64,000 nt of DNA from JABAQJ01 sp046327745 (GTDB taxonomy: Bacteria; Gemmatimonadota; Gemmatimonadetes; Gemmatimonadales; Gemmatimonadaceae): contig JAXLXV010000017.1 of NCBI GenBank assembly GCA_046327745.1, forward strand, positions 88,072-152,071, in the 5' to 3' direction. The notes beneath the pieces were generated by a model. It ran no database searches and was not told the DNA's origin. It saw only the letters and a program-made list of their open reading frames with translations. Shown in pieces: positions 35,582 to 43,533 of this stretch. Numbering within the stretch: the first letter of the stretch is position 1; each line of letters opens with the position of its first letter. A program made the translations under genes and the position numbers.

Positions 35582-36828
35582 CGCCAGCCGTTGCGTCGCT
35601 GCTCGCCCTCCTCGTCGCCATCGTCCTGAGCATGGTGTCGCGGTTGAACGTCGGGGTGCTGTCGATCGCCTTTGCCTGGCTGATCGGCGTGTATCTGGCG
35701 GGTTGGAAGCCGGATCAGGTGACGGCGGGCTTTCCGACGTCCCTCTTTGTCACGCTGGCCGGCGTGGCCCTGCTGTTTTCCCTGGCGGACGCCAACGGCA
35801 CGTTGGAACGCCTCACCCAGCGGTCGGTGAAGCTGGCGAGTGGCAATGCGCGGCTGCTCCCGATCATCTTCTTCATCATCGCATTTACGATCTCGTCTGT
35901 CGGGCCCGGAGCGATCTCCAGCGTCGCGCTGGTGATCCCGCTGGCCATGCCCATCTGCACGCGCGCCGGCATTTCCCGATTCCTCACCTCCTTGATGGTC
36001 GCCAATGGCGCCAATGCCGGGAATCTCTCGCCGATCAGCTCCGTCGGCATCATCGCCAACACCAAGATGGCCGAGGCGGGAATCGGCGGACACGGTGGCA
36101 AGGTCTGGTTCGCGAACCTGCTGGCACACGCCGTCGTGTCGCTGGTGGCGTATGTGGTGCTGATCCGGCGCCATTCCACCGCGACCGCCGGCGAGACGTC
36201 CATGGACATGGAGATCGCCGATTTCGAGCAGCGACACTGGCTCACCATCGGTGTCATTGTCGCGTGGATCCTTGGGGTCATGCTGTTGAAGCTGAATGTG
36301 GGAATGGCGGCCTTCGGGGCCGCGGCCTTGCTGGTGGTGGCAAACGCGGGCGACGAATCGACGGCCATGAAGAAGATCCCGTGGGGCGTGATCGTCATGG
36401 TCAGTGGCGTGTCCGTGCTCATCGCCGTCCTGGAGAAGACGGGCGGCATGGAACTGTTCTCCTCCATGCTGGCCCGAGTCGCGTCCCCCGCGACGCTCAA
36501 CGGCGCCATCGCCTTTATTACGGGGCTCATTTCGACCTGGAGTAGTACGTCGGGCGTCGTGCTTCCCGCCTTCCTTCCCACCGTCCCCTCGCTGGTCTCC
36601 AAGGTCGGTGGTGGTGATCCCTTGGCGGTGGCGCTCAGCATCAACGTCGGATCAGCCTTGGTCGACGTCTCCCCGCTCTCCACACTCGGCGCACTCTGCC
36701 TTGCCACCGTCAGCGACAGCACCGAATCCCGCCAGCTCTTCAAGCAACTGATCATCTGGGGGCTGTCCATGAGCATTGTGGGCGCGATCGTGTCGCAGCT
36801 GATGAACGGATTGCTCGCCTCGCTGTGA
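35578..36828 (+). CDS. MatC-like dicarboxylate (malonate) carrier
   Basis: A 416-residue membrane carrier of the MatC/ion-transporter superfamily with about 11-12 helices. The N-terminal half (LNVGVLSIAFAWLIGVYLAG, TLAGVALLFSLADANGTLERLTQ) matches the MatC N-terminal domain. Repeated Ser/Gly/Pro-rich segments (SSVGPGAISSVALVIPLAMPI, NGANAGNLSPISSVGIIAN, STSGVVLPAFLPTVPSLV) are typical of such carriers. ATG 35578 overlaps the synthetase stop and has GGAG seven bases upstream; a GTG four codons earlier is less likely. Proposed role: import of malonate or similar for activation by the coupled synthetase. Confidence 0.87.
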   Translation: MTPAVASLLALLVAIVLSMVSRLNVGVLSIAFAWLIGVYLAGWKPDQVTAGFPTSLFVTLAGVALLFSLADANGTLERLTQRSVKLASGNARLLPIIFFIIAFTISSVGPGAISSVALVIPLAMPICTRAGISRFLTSLMVANGANAGNLSPISSVGIIANTKMAEAGIGGHGGKVWFANLLAHAVVSLVAYVVLIRRHSTATAGETSMDMEIADFEQRHWLTIGVIVAWILGVMLLKLNVGMAAFGAAALLVVANAGDESTAMKKIPWGVIVMVSGVSVLIAVLEKTGGMELFSSMLARVASPATLNGAIAFITGLISTWSSTSGVVLPAFLPTVPSLVSKVGGGDPLAVALSINVGSALVDVSPLSTLGALCLATVSDSTESRQLFKQLIIWGLSMSIVGAIVSQLMNGLLASL

Positions 36829-36941
36829 CGTGAGGAGCTTGGCGCAGGTGAGCGACGCGTCAGGCTGGTATGGAACGGACGACCCCGTGCACGGCGCGGG
36901 CAAGCAACCTATTCAGCCGCGGTGATTGACCAACCGTCTGC

Positions 36942-36976
36942 TTGACAGCACAGGCCACATGTGACAAAATTTTGTC
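36942..36976 (+). promoter_or_regulatory. blaI promoter with overlapping operator palindrome
   Basis: A perfect TTGACA (36942-36947) is followed after 17 bp by CAAAAT (36965-36970). The perfect 14-bp palindrome GACAAAATTTTGTC (36963-36976) covers the -10 region. Such a placement would block RNA polymerase when repressor is bound, as known for BlaI/MecI. A nearly identical palindrome occurs before the DUF2723 gene. Confidence 0.75.
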
Positions 36977-37018
36977 TCACAAGTCGTGTGCTTGTTCACC
37001 CACTCCCGACTCTCGCCT

Positions 37019-37411
37019 GTGCCAACCTCTTCCGCTTCGAACGCCCTGAGCCGTCGCGAGCGTCAGATCATGGACGCCGTGTACCGGATGGGCCGTGCGA
37101 CGGCGGCTGAGATTCGGGGGGCGCTGCCAGATCCGCCGCACTTGGCGGCCGTTCGCACGCTCGTGCGCATCTTGGAGGACAAGGGGCACCTTCGGCACGT
37201 GAAGGATGGTCCCCGGCATGTGTATTTACCGACCACGCCGCATACCGTGGCGCAGCGTTCGGCCCTCCGTCACCTGGTCGGTACGTTCTTTCACGGGTCG
37301 CGGGCGGCGACGTTGGCCGCGCTGTTCGACGACACGGAGCGTCCGCTGTCGGCCGATGAGCGCGCCGAGTTGCAGTCGGTGATTCAGCGGTTGCGTTCGG
37401 AGGGTCGTTAG
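37019..37411 (+). CDS. BlaI/MecI/CopY-family transcriptional repressor
   Basis: A 130-residue winged-helix repressor. The DNA-binding part reads LSRRERQIMDAVYRMGRATAAEIRGALPDPPHLAAVRTLVRILEDKGHLRHVKDGPRHVYLPT, the classic BlaI/MecI pattern including the AAVRTLVRILE recognition helix. The C-terminal helices (ALRHLVGTFFHGSRAATLAALFDD) form the dimerisation arm that BlaR1-type proteases cleave. GTG 37019 gives a family-typical length; GTG 36986 is an alternative but would leave almost no leader after the promoter. A palindromic operator overlaps the promoter, implying autorepression. The partner protease gene starts five bases after the stop. Confidence 0.9.
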   Translation: MPTSSASNALSRRERQIMDAVYRMGRATAAEIRGALPDPPHLAAVRTLVRILEDKGHLRHVKDGPRHVYLPTTPHTVAQRSALRHLVGTFFHGSRAATLAALFDDTERPLSADERAELQSVIQRLRSEGR

Positions 37412-37415
37412 GCGT

Positions 37416-38642
37416 ATGTGGGCGCCACCGTTTGCCACTCCGGCCGACAGTGCACGGGCCGTGGCCCACGTGTACTCGCTGTCGTTGCTGGCCTGCGGAC
37501 CCTTGCTTGCGGCGGGGCTGGGGGTGTTTTTCGGGCGACACGCGCCATCAGCGGTACGGGCGCTCATCTGGAAGGGGGCTGCCGCGGCTCTACTCTTCAT
37601 TTACGTGGGGCGGTTGTTGCCGTTCAGCTGGTTGGCATGGAGCGTTCCCGACGACCTCGCTGCGCCGTTGATCGCCTTGGGTCGGTTGCAGCTCTCGGGA
37701 GCATCATTGGCTCCCAATGCGGCTGAAACGTCACCGCTCGCCGAGCGGGTGGTACAGGCGCTGTGGTTCGTGTACGTGAGCGGCGCGGTGCTCGCCATGC
37801 TTCCTGTGTTCCGTTCCCTCTTGGCCGGTTGGCGACTCGCGGAAACAGCCACCACCGTCAGGGATCGTCGGGTGGAAGGACTGTTGCAAGGCGCGCAGCA
37901 GCGGATAGGCATGCAACGAGCTGTGACGATTCGTGTGGCGGATGCGCAGGTCGTCCCGCAGACGCTGGGGTTCCTTCGACCCGTGATCCTGCTTCCGCTC
38001 GCGGCGTTGGAGTGGAGTGACGGGGACCTACATGCGACGTTCCTGCACGAACTGGCGCATATCCAGCGCCTTGACGTGCTGGCCGTGCTGGCCTCACGCG
38101 TCGCGTGTGCGCTGTACTGGTTCCACCCCGTAAGCTGGTGGACGGCCGCCCGACTGCGCGTGGAGATGGAGCTGGCCTGCGACGATCGGGTGCTGGCCAC
38201 TGGAGTGCGGGCCAGTGACTACGCTCAACTCCTGCTCATGGCCAGCAACGGGTTAGAGCCGGTGGCATCAACGGCGTTAGGGGGTGCACGCCGCGGGCTT
38301 CGTGCACGTCTGGCGGCGATCATCGAGCCACGCCCACGCGCACGTGTGGCCACCTGGCGTCAGGCGGCGCTCGCCGCCGCCGTGACCATGGCCGTGACGT
38401 TACCAGTCGCCACGGTGCGCATGTCGCCGTCGCGCGATGCCTTGACCACGCTGTTGCGCGACCCACGCTGGGAATCGCGCGCGTATGCGGCGGCGGGGCT
38501 GGCGCAACGCCGCGACTCATTGGAAGTCGCGCGCGCCACGGCGCAGCTGGACCCCAGTCCGCGCGTGCGCGCTGTGGCGCGCTTCGCGCTGGCGCAGCCC
38601 ATGGGTCGCGACCTCCCGACCCTGATCGCCGACCAACCCTGA
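37416..38642 (+). CDS. BlaR1/MecR1-type M56 membrane metallopeptidase with HEAT-like tail
   Basis: A 408-residue integral-membrane zinc peptidase. Membrane helices surround the zinc motif HELAHIQRLD (about residue 210) with third ligand region ELACDDRVL, as in M56 peptidases that cleave BlaI-type repressors. After a further helix (ALAAAVTMAVTLPVATV), BlaR1 normally has a penicillin-binding sensor of about 250 residues. Here there are only about 70 residues (LLRDPRWESRAYAAAGLAQRRDSLEVARATAQLDPSPRVRAVARFALAQ), resembling one or two HEAT repeats. The stimulus is therefore unlikely to be a beta-lactam acylating a PBP domain. Forms an operon with the repressor. Confidence 0.88.
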   Translation: MWAPPFATPADSARAVAHVYSLSLLACGPLLAAGLGVFFGRHAPSAVRALIWKGAAAALLFIYVGRLLPFSWLAWSVPDDLAAPLIALGRLQLSGASLAPNAAETSPLAERVVQALWFVYVSGAVLAMLPVFRSLLAGWRLAETATTVRDRRVEGLLQGAQQRIGMQRAVTIRVADAQVVPQTLGFLRPVILLPLAALEWSDGDLHATFLHELAHIQRLDVLAVLASRVACALYWFHPVSWWTAARLRVEMELACDDRVLATGVRASDYAQLLLMASNGLEPVASTALGGARRGLRARLAAIIEPRPRARVATWRQAALAAAVTMAVTLPVATVRMSPSRDALTTLLRDPRWESRAYAAAGLAQRRDSLEVARATAQLDPSPRVRAVARFALAQPMGRDLPTLIADQP

Positions 38643-38682
38643 TCCTGCACGTCCCACCATTGCGCGCCGGCGTATACCGACG

Positions 38683-38698
38683 TGATAAAATTTTGTCA
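38683..38698 (+). promoter_or_regulatory. Second BlaI-type operator upstream of the DUF2723 gene
   Basis: TGATAAAATTTTGTCA is palindromic except at one base pair and matches the operator before blaI (TGACAAAATTTTGTCT) at 14 of 16 positions. It ends 12 bases before the DUF2723 start codon, so bound repressor would block initiation or early elongation. Confidence 0.65.
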
Positions 38699-38710
38699 TT
38701 TGGATGACGC

Positions 38711-41131
38711 ATGACTCTCTCCTTCGCTCGATCTGATCGTGATCCCCTGTTGTTGATGCTGACGGCAGGTGCTGCTGGGTCTCTGCTGGCAGGGTTTACG
38801 GACCTCGTCCGCGGTGGCATCACCGTAGGCCCGGTCCTGCTGGTGCTGGCCTACGCCGTGTTGATACCGGCGGCGCTGTGGCGGGGCGGTGGCGGGTTTG
38901 GTCGCCGCTTGCCATCCGACGAGGGACCGCCATACCGGGCCGCGCTCCTCACGGCCCTCGCTGTGCTGGCGTTGTATCTGGCGACATTGGCGCCATCCAC
39001 GGCCATGTGGGATACCAGCGAGTACATCGCGGCCGCGTACACCGTGGGATTGCCTCACCCGCCGGGCAATCCGCTCTTCGTCCTGATCGGTCGTGTGTTC
39101 GCGCTGTTGCCCATCGCGAGTTCGGTGGCGGTTCGACTGAATGTCCTGGCGGCACTCTGCAGTGCCGCGGCTGCTGCGTTCTGGTTCTTGGCCGTTGAGC
39201 GCGTGGCACGTGGTTGGCTGCCGCGGCGACAGCGGCTGATTGCCGCGGCGATTGCCGCGCTGGTCGGCGCCACCGCCTTCACTGTGTGGAACCAGTCGGT
39301 CGTGAACGAGAAGGTGTACACCGTGTCGTTAGCTATGATGGCCGCCATCAGCTGGCTCATGTTCCGATGGATCGATGCACCTGACGGCCGGCCGGCCGAC
39401 GCGCTCCTGCTGCTGGTCGCCTACCTCCTCGGGCTCGGCTACTCCAACCATATGGCGGGCATGCTGCCGGCGCCGGCGGTGGCCCTGGTCGTACTGCTCC
39501 GGCGCCCCAAGACGCTGTGGCGTTGGCGATTGCTGATGGGCGGTGCTGGCCTGGTGGTACTCGGACTCACGCCCTTTGCCACGCAACCCATCCGGGCGGC
39601 TTACCAACCGGCAATCAACGAGGGTGAGCCCACAGCCTGCCGGGATGGACTCAAGGTGTCCTGTACGTTCTCGAAGGGAACGTGGGACGCCTTCAGCTAC
39701 AACTTTAACCGACGACAGTACGGCAAACCGGACCTTTCGGTGCGGCAGGCGCCCTTTACGGCGCAGGTGGGCATGTGGTGGCTGTACTTCCGCTGGCAGT
39801 GGTGGCGGGACGCGCAGAACGAGCATCCCATGGCACAGCATGCACTGGCCGTGGGGTTCCTGCTGTTGGCGGCCATTGGCGGATGGGTTCACTACGTTCG
39901 GCATCGTGCGTCGTTCTGGTACTTCGGCCCGCTGGTCTTCCTCATGACATTGGCCCTCATTTTCTACCTGAACTTTCGCTACGGTGCGTCGCAGGACTTG
40001 GAACTCTCCGTCCCACGCGAAGTCCGCGACCGGGACTACTTCTTCATCTGGAGTTTCTCCGCCCTGTCGGTGTGGATCGGCCTGGGGCTGGCCTATCTGT
40101 GGGACTTGGTGGCGGTTGAGTTGTCCCGATCGCGGCGCCTGGAGGCACTGGGCGCGCATCGCCTGGCCTCGCCGACATTGCTGCTGGCGGTGGTGCCATT
40201 GGTGGCGAATTGGTCCGCTGCCTCGCGGCGCGGCGACGAAACCACACTGGCCTTTGCGCACGATCTGCTGAACTCCGTGGAGCCGTATGCGGTGCTCATC
40301 ACCGGTGGTGACAATGACACGTTCCCGCTGTGGTATGCACAGGAAGTCGAGGGCATTCGCCGCGACGTGACGGTCGGCGTGCTGTCGCTCATGAATACGG
40401 ACTGGTACGCCCGGGCCATGATCCGACGTCCCATCTACGAGTACGATGTGGCCAAGGGACCCGCGATCTTTCGCGACCGCGCGTGGCCGAAGCCGACTAC
40501 CCCGCCGTTGCGCCTGACGATGGCGCAGGCGGATTCACTCCCCCCCTACGTCGTGGTACGTGAACCGGTCGTTTTCGAACGACCAGGTGTGCGCGCGGTG
40601 ATCGAGCCGAACCGCCTGACACCGGACGGTAGCGGCGGCGGGATTCTGGAGAAGTCCGACCTGTTGGTGCTGCGCATGCTGCTGGACTCGTGGCCCGACC
40701 GACCGCTCTACATCAGCCGCACCACGGGCAACTACGCCCAGCAGATGGGGCTCGCGGACAACGTGGTCTCGCGGGGGCTCGCGCAAGCGGTGGTTCCAGC
40801 GCCAATCACCGGCACCGCTGGATACGTGAAGGTTGAAGGTGACGGGTGGATGGACGTTCCGCGGAGCCGAGCGCTGTGGCAGGATGTGTATCGTGGGCCT
40901 GCAGCCATCATCGCGCACAACGACTGGGTGGACCGTCCTTCGGTGAGTGTGCCGTTTAGCTACCTCGTGTCCGGGAGTGTCCTGTCGCAGGTGCTGCTGG
41001 CGCAGGGAGACACGACGGGGGCCAACACGATCAGCGCCAGTGTCGCGGGCATCGCCAAGGCGGTTCACGTCGAGCGCTTACTCGGGGATTCGCGAAACGC
41101 CGATGTTCGCGAGGACCGCGCGAAGCCGTAG
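38711..41131 (+). CDS. DUF2723-family large membrane protein (glycosyltransferase-C-like)
   Basis: An 806-residue inner-membrane protein of the DUF2723 family, distantly like protein O-mannosyltransferases. About ten helices occupy the first 480 residues. The early loop after the second or third helix has the acidic motif MWDTSEYIAAAYTVGLPHPPGNPLFVLIGR, equivalent to the D-E type catalytic loop of GT-C enzymes. The C-terminal part is periplasmic and contains YAVLITGGDNDTFPLWYAQEVEGIRRDV, a DUF2723 hallmark. A lipid-linked sugar donor and a protein or polysaccharide acceptor are likely but not shown. ATG 38711 has GGA eight bases upstream. The BlaI-type operator before it links it to the repressor/protease pair. 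Confidence 0.85.
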   Translation: MTLSFARSDRDPLLLMLTAGAAGSLLAGFTDLVRGGITVGPVLLVLAYAVLIPAALWRGGGGFGRRLPSDEGPPYRAALLTALAVLALYLATLAPSTAMWDTSEYIAAAYTVGLPHPPGNPLFVLIGRVFALLPIASSVAVRLNVLAALCSAAAAAFWFLAVERVARGWLPRRQRLIAAAIAALVGATAFTVWNQSVVNEKVYTVSLAMMAAISWLMFRWIDAPDGRPADALLLLVAYLLGLGYSNHMAGMLPAPAVALVVLLRRPKTLWRWRLLMGGAGLVVLGLTPFATQPIRAAYQPAINEGEPTACRDGLKVSCTFSKGTWDAFSYNFNRRQYGKPDLSVRQAPFTAQVGMWWLYFRWQWWRDAQNEHPMAQHALAVGFLLLAAIGGWVHYVRHRASFWYFGPLVFLMTLALIFYLNFRYGASQDLELSVPREVRDRDYFFIWSFSALSVWIGLGLAYLWDLVAVELSRSRRLEALGAHRLASPTLLLAVVPLVANWSAASRRGDETTLAFAHDLLNSVEPYAVLITGGDNDTFPLWYAQEVEGIRRDVTVGVLSLMNTDWYARAMIRRPIYEYDVAKGPAIFRDRAWPKPTTPPLRLTMAQADSLPPYVVVREPVVFERPGVRAVIEPNRLTPDGSGGGILEKSDLLVLRMLLDSWPDRPLYISRTTGNYAQQMGLADNVVSRGLAQAVVPAPITGTAGYVKVEGDGWMDVPRSRALWQDVYRGPAAIIAHNDWVDRPSVSVPFSYLVSGSVLSQVLLAQGDTTGANTISASVAGIAKAVHVERLLGDSRNADVREDRAKP

Positions 41132-41195
41132 GCGATGAGCGGCTCGACAGGCGCCGGCGCGCGTTGTTGCGTCTGCGCGTGAACGCTGCGTGAAC

Positions 41196-41230
41196 AAGCC
41201 ACGGCGCGTGTCACCGCGCGCCGTGGGCTT
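41196..41230 (+). terminator. Terminator-like hairpin after the DUF2723 gene
   Basis: AAGCCACGGCGCG (41196-41208) pairs with CGCGCCGTGGGCTT (41217-41230), with one bulged base and an 8-base loop. It lies 65 bases after the stop. No T-run follows, so it may be Rho-assisted or only a structured spacer. Confidence 0.5.
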
Positions 41231-41362
41231 GTGCGATGCCGCACGGTGCAACCGGTTGGTCAGGCGTAGGGTGAGGCGCCTCCACGCAAACCATTTGACT
41301 CGCGTCGGCGCACAGCCGGCCGTTTGCGACTGACAGCCGCAACACCCTGACGGAGAACTCCC

Positions 41363-42013
41363 ATGAAGATCGGCATTCTTGGCACTGGCATCGTCGGTCA
41401 AACCATCGCCAACCGCCTGGTGCACCTCACGCACGACGTGATGCTTGGCTCCCGGTCAGCATCGAACGCCGCAGCGTCCACGTGGGCGGCATCGCATCGA
41501 GGGCATGCGGCACACGGCACGTTTGCTGAAGCCGCAACCTTTGGCGACGTTGTCTTCAACTGCACGGCCGGTGCCCAGTCGATCGATGCGTTGTATCTGG
41601 CGGAGGCCGGTACGACCCTGCGCGGCAAGATCCTCATGGACATCTCCAATCCGCTCGATTTTTCGAAGGGGATGCCTCCCACGCTGACGGTGTGCAACAC
41701 CGATTCCGTGGGTGAATCGATCCAGCGCGCCTTTCCTGACGTGCGCGTTGTGAAAACGCTCAACACCGTGAACTGCGAGGTGATGGTCCAACCATCGAAG
41801 GTGACCGGCCCGCACACCATGTTCCTGTGCGGAAACGATGCGCCGGCCAAGGCGCGCGTGACGGACTACCTCAAGACCTGGTTTCGGTGGGGCGACATCC
41901 TGGACCTGGGAGACATCACCGCCGCCCGCGGCATGGAAATGTTGGTGATCCCCTGGGTGCGCATCATGCAAACGTTGGGACATGCCAACTTCAACTGGCA
42001 CGTGCAGCGCTGA
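41363..42013 (+). CDS. F420-dependent NADP oxidoreductase-like dinucleotide-binding protein
   Basis: A 216-residue Rossmann-fold protein of the NADP-oxidoreductase/F420 family. Motif: MKIGILGTGIVGQTIANRLV, followed by HDVMLGSRSASNAA, where the SR after beta-2 fits NADPH phosphate binding. The remaining segments (FGDVVFNCTAGAQSID, KILMDISNPLDFS, RVVKTLNTVNCEVMV) match this family. Despite the family name, many members in bacteria lacking F420 use other acceptors, so the substrate is uncertain. GGAG lies seven to eight bases before the ATG. The upstream 230-base gap contains the hairpin described separately and nothing else clear. Confidence 0.85.
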   Translation: MKIGILGTGIVGQTIANRLVHLTHDVMLGSRSASNAAASTWAASHRGHAAHGTFAEAATFGDVVFNCTAGAQSIDALYLAEAGTTLRGKILMDISNPLDFSKGMPPTLTVCNTDSVGESIQRAFPDVRVVKTLNTVNCEVMVQPSKVTGPHTMFLCGNDAPAKARVTDYLKTWFRWGDILDLGDITAARGMEMLVIPWVRIMQTLGHANFNWHVQR

Positions 42014-42119
42014 GCACCCCCGGCTTCGGCCACTTCTCACCGCGGCCTCCGAAATCACTGTCGCCACGTCGGGAAACACCGGACGGACGCCCTGACGGTC
42101 TGCGGGCACATTCCCTGCC

Positions 42120-43532
42120 ATGACAGACCGCATTCCACAGACCATGGGGCAACAGTTCGGCCGACGCTCGTGGGCCGAACCATGGAAGATCAAGATGGTC
42201 GAGCCACTCTCCGTGGTGGATCGCCCCCAACGCGAGCGTGCACTGACCGAGTCCGGCTACAACACGTTCCTGCTGCGCTCCGCTGACGTCTACATCGACT
42301 TGCTGACGGACAGCGGGACGAGCGCCATGAGTGACCGGCAGTGGGCCGGGATCATGACGGGTGATGAAGCCTACGCCGGCAGCCGCAACTTTTATCGTCT
42401 GGAAGCAGCGGTCCAGACGTACTACGGCTACAAGTACTTCGTGCCCACCCACCAGGGGCGCGGGGCCGAGCATCTGCTCAGCAAGGTGGCGATCCGCGCC
42501 GGGCAGTTCGTGCCCGGCAACATGTACTTCACGACCACGCGCGCACACCAGGAACTCGCCGGCGCCACGTTTGTGGATATCGTGATCGACGAGGCGCACG
42601 ATCCGGTGGCTCCCCATCCGTTCAAGGGCAATGTGGACCTGGGGAAACTGCAAGCGCTCATCGATCGGGTCGGCGCACCGAATATCGCGTACGTCAGTCT
42701 CGCCGGAACGGTGAACATGGCGGGCGGTCAACCGGTGTCCATGCAGAACGTGAGGGAGCTGCACGCCCTTTGCCAGCGTCACGGCATCAAGATCTTTCTG
42801 GATGCCACTCGTATGGCAGAAAACGCCTTCTTCATTCAGGAGCGCGAATCCGGCTACGCATCCAAGAGCATTGCCGCCATCCTCCGCGAATTCTGCGACT
42901 ACACCGACGGCGCGTGGATGAGCGCCAAGAAGGACTCGCTGGTCAACATTGGCGGGTGGTTGGCGCTGAACGACTTTCCGATGTTCGAGGAACTCCGCAA
43001 CCTCGTGGTACTGTACGAGGGACTGCACACGTACGGCGGCCTGGCGGGTCGCGACATGGAAGCGATGGCCATCGGGATCGAAGAGTCGGTGGAAGACGCG
43101 CACATTCGCGCGCGCATTGGCCAAGTCCGGTACCTCGGCGAATTGCTGGACGATTGGGGGGTGCCGATGATGCAGCCGATCGGCGGCCACGCAATCTTCC
43201 TGGACGCCAAGCGCTTCTATCCACACCTGTCCCAGGACTTGCTCCCAGCGCAGACGCTGGCCGCCGAGTTGTACCTAGACTCGGGGGTGCGGTCGATGGA
43301 GCGCGGAATTGTCAGCGCGGGGCGTGATGCCGCAACCGGCGACCACCACCGTCCAAAGTTGGAGCTGACGCGTCTGACCATTCCGCGACGAGTGTACACG
43401 CAGGCTCACATGGACGTGGTGGCCGAATCGGTCAAGTCGGTGTTCGACCAACGCGAGCGAGCCAAGGGGCTTCGGTTTGTGTACGAGCCGAAGTACTTGC
43501 GCTTCTTCCAAGCGAGGTTTGAACCGCTCTGA
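42120..43532 (+). CDS. tpl: Tyrosine phenol-lyase
   Basis: A PLP enzyme of 470 residues that splits L-tyrosine to phenol, pyruvate and ammonia. Sequence follows Citrobacter TPL closely (SGYNTFLLRSADVYIDLLTDSGT, MSDRQWAGIMTGDEAYAGS). With a constant 14-residue offset, the diagnostic residues align: Lys271 (PLP Schiff base, Lys257), Thr138 (Thr124), Arg395 in SMERG (Arg381) and Phe462-Phe463 (Phe448-Phe449). In tryptophanase the Thr124, Arg381 and Phe448 positions are Asp, Val and His, so TPL is preferred. No signal peptide; cytoplasmic. No strong Shine-Dalgarno. It converges on the fucosidase gene with one base between the stops. No aromatic transporter is adjacent. Confidence 0.92.
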   Translation: MTDRIPQTMGQQFGRRSWAEPWKIKMVEPLSVVDRPQRERALTESGYNTFLLRSADVYIDLLTDSGTSAMSDRQWAGIMTGDEAYAGSRNFYRLEAAVQTYYGYKYFVPTHQGRGAEHLLSKVAIRAGQFVPGNMYFTTTRAHQELAGATFVDIVIDEAHDPVAPHPFKGNVDLGKLQALIDRVGAPNIAYVSLAGTVNMAGGQPVSMQNVRELHALCQRHGIKIFLDATRMAENAFFIQERESGYASKSIAAILREFCDYTDGAWMSAKKDSLVNIGGWLALNDFPMFEELRNLVVLYEGLHTYGGLAGRDMEAMAIGIEESVEDAHIRARIGQVRYLGELLDDWGVPMMQPIGGHAIFLDAKRFYPHLSQDLLPAQTLAAELYLDSGVRSMERGIVSAGRDAATGDHHRPKLELTRLTIPRRVYTQAHMDVVAESVKSVFDQRERAKGLRFVYEPKYLRFFQARFEPL

Positions 43533-43533
43533 C

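Noticed and set aside
35715..36776. 353-residue antisense frame inside the matC-like gene
   Set aside because: Ser/Thr/Ala-rich antisense shadow of a membrane protein; no ribosome site or homology.
37416..38642. Beta-lactam resistance operon
   Set aside because: No penicillin-binding sensor domain and no beta-lactamase gene; the next gene is a DUF2723 membrane protein.
41991..43226. 411-residue antisense frame inside tpl
   Set aside because: His/Val/Arg-rich shadow; the sense strand has a full TPL with active-site residues.
42120..43532. Tryptophanase assignment
   Set aside because: The residues at the three discriminating positions are those of tyrosine phenol-lyase.
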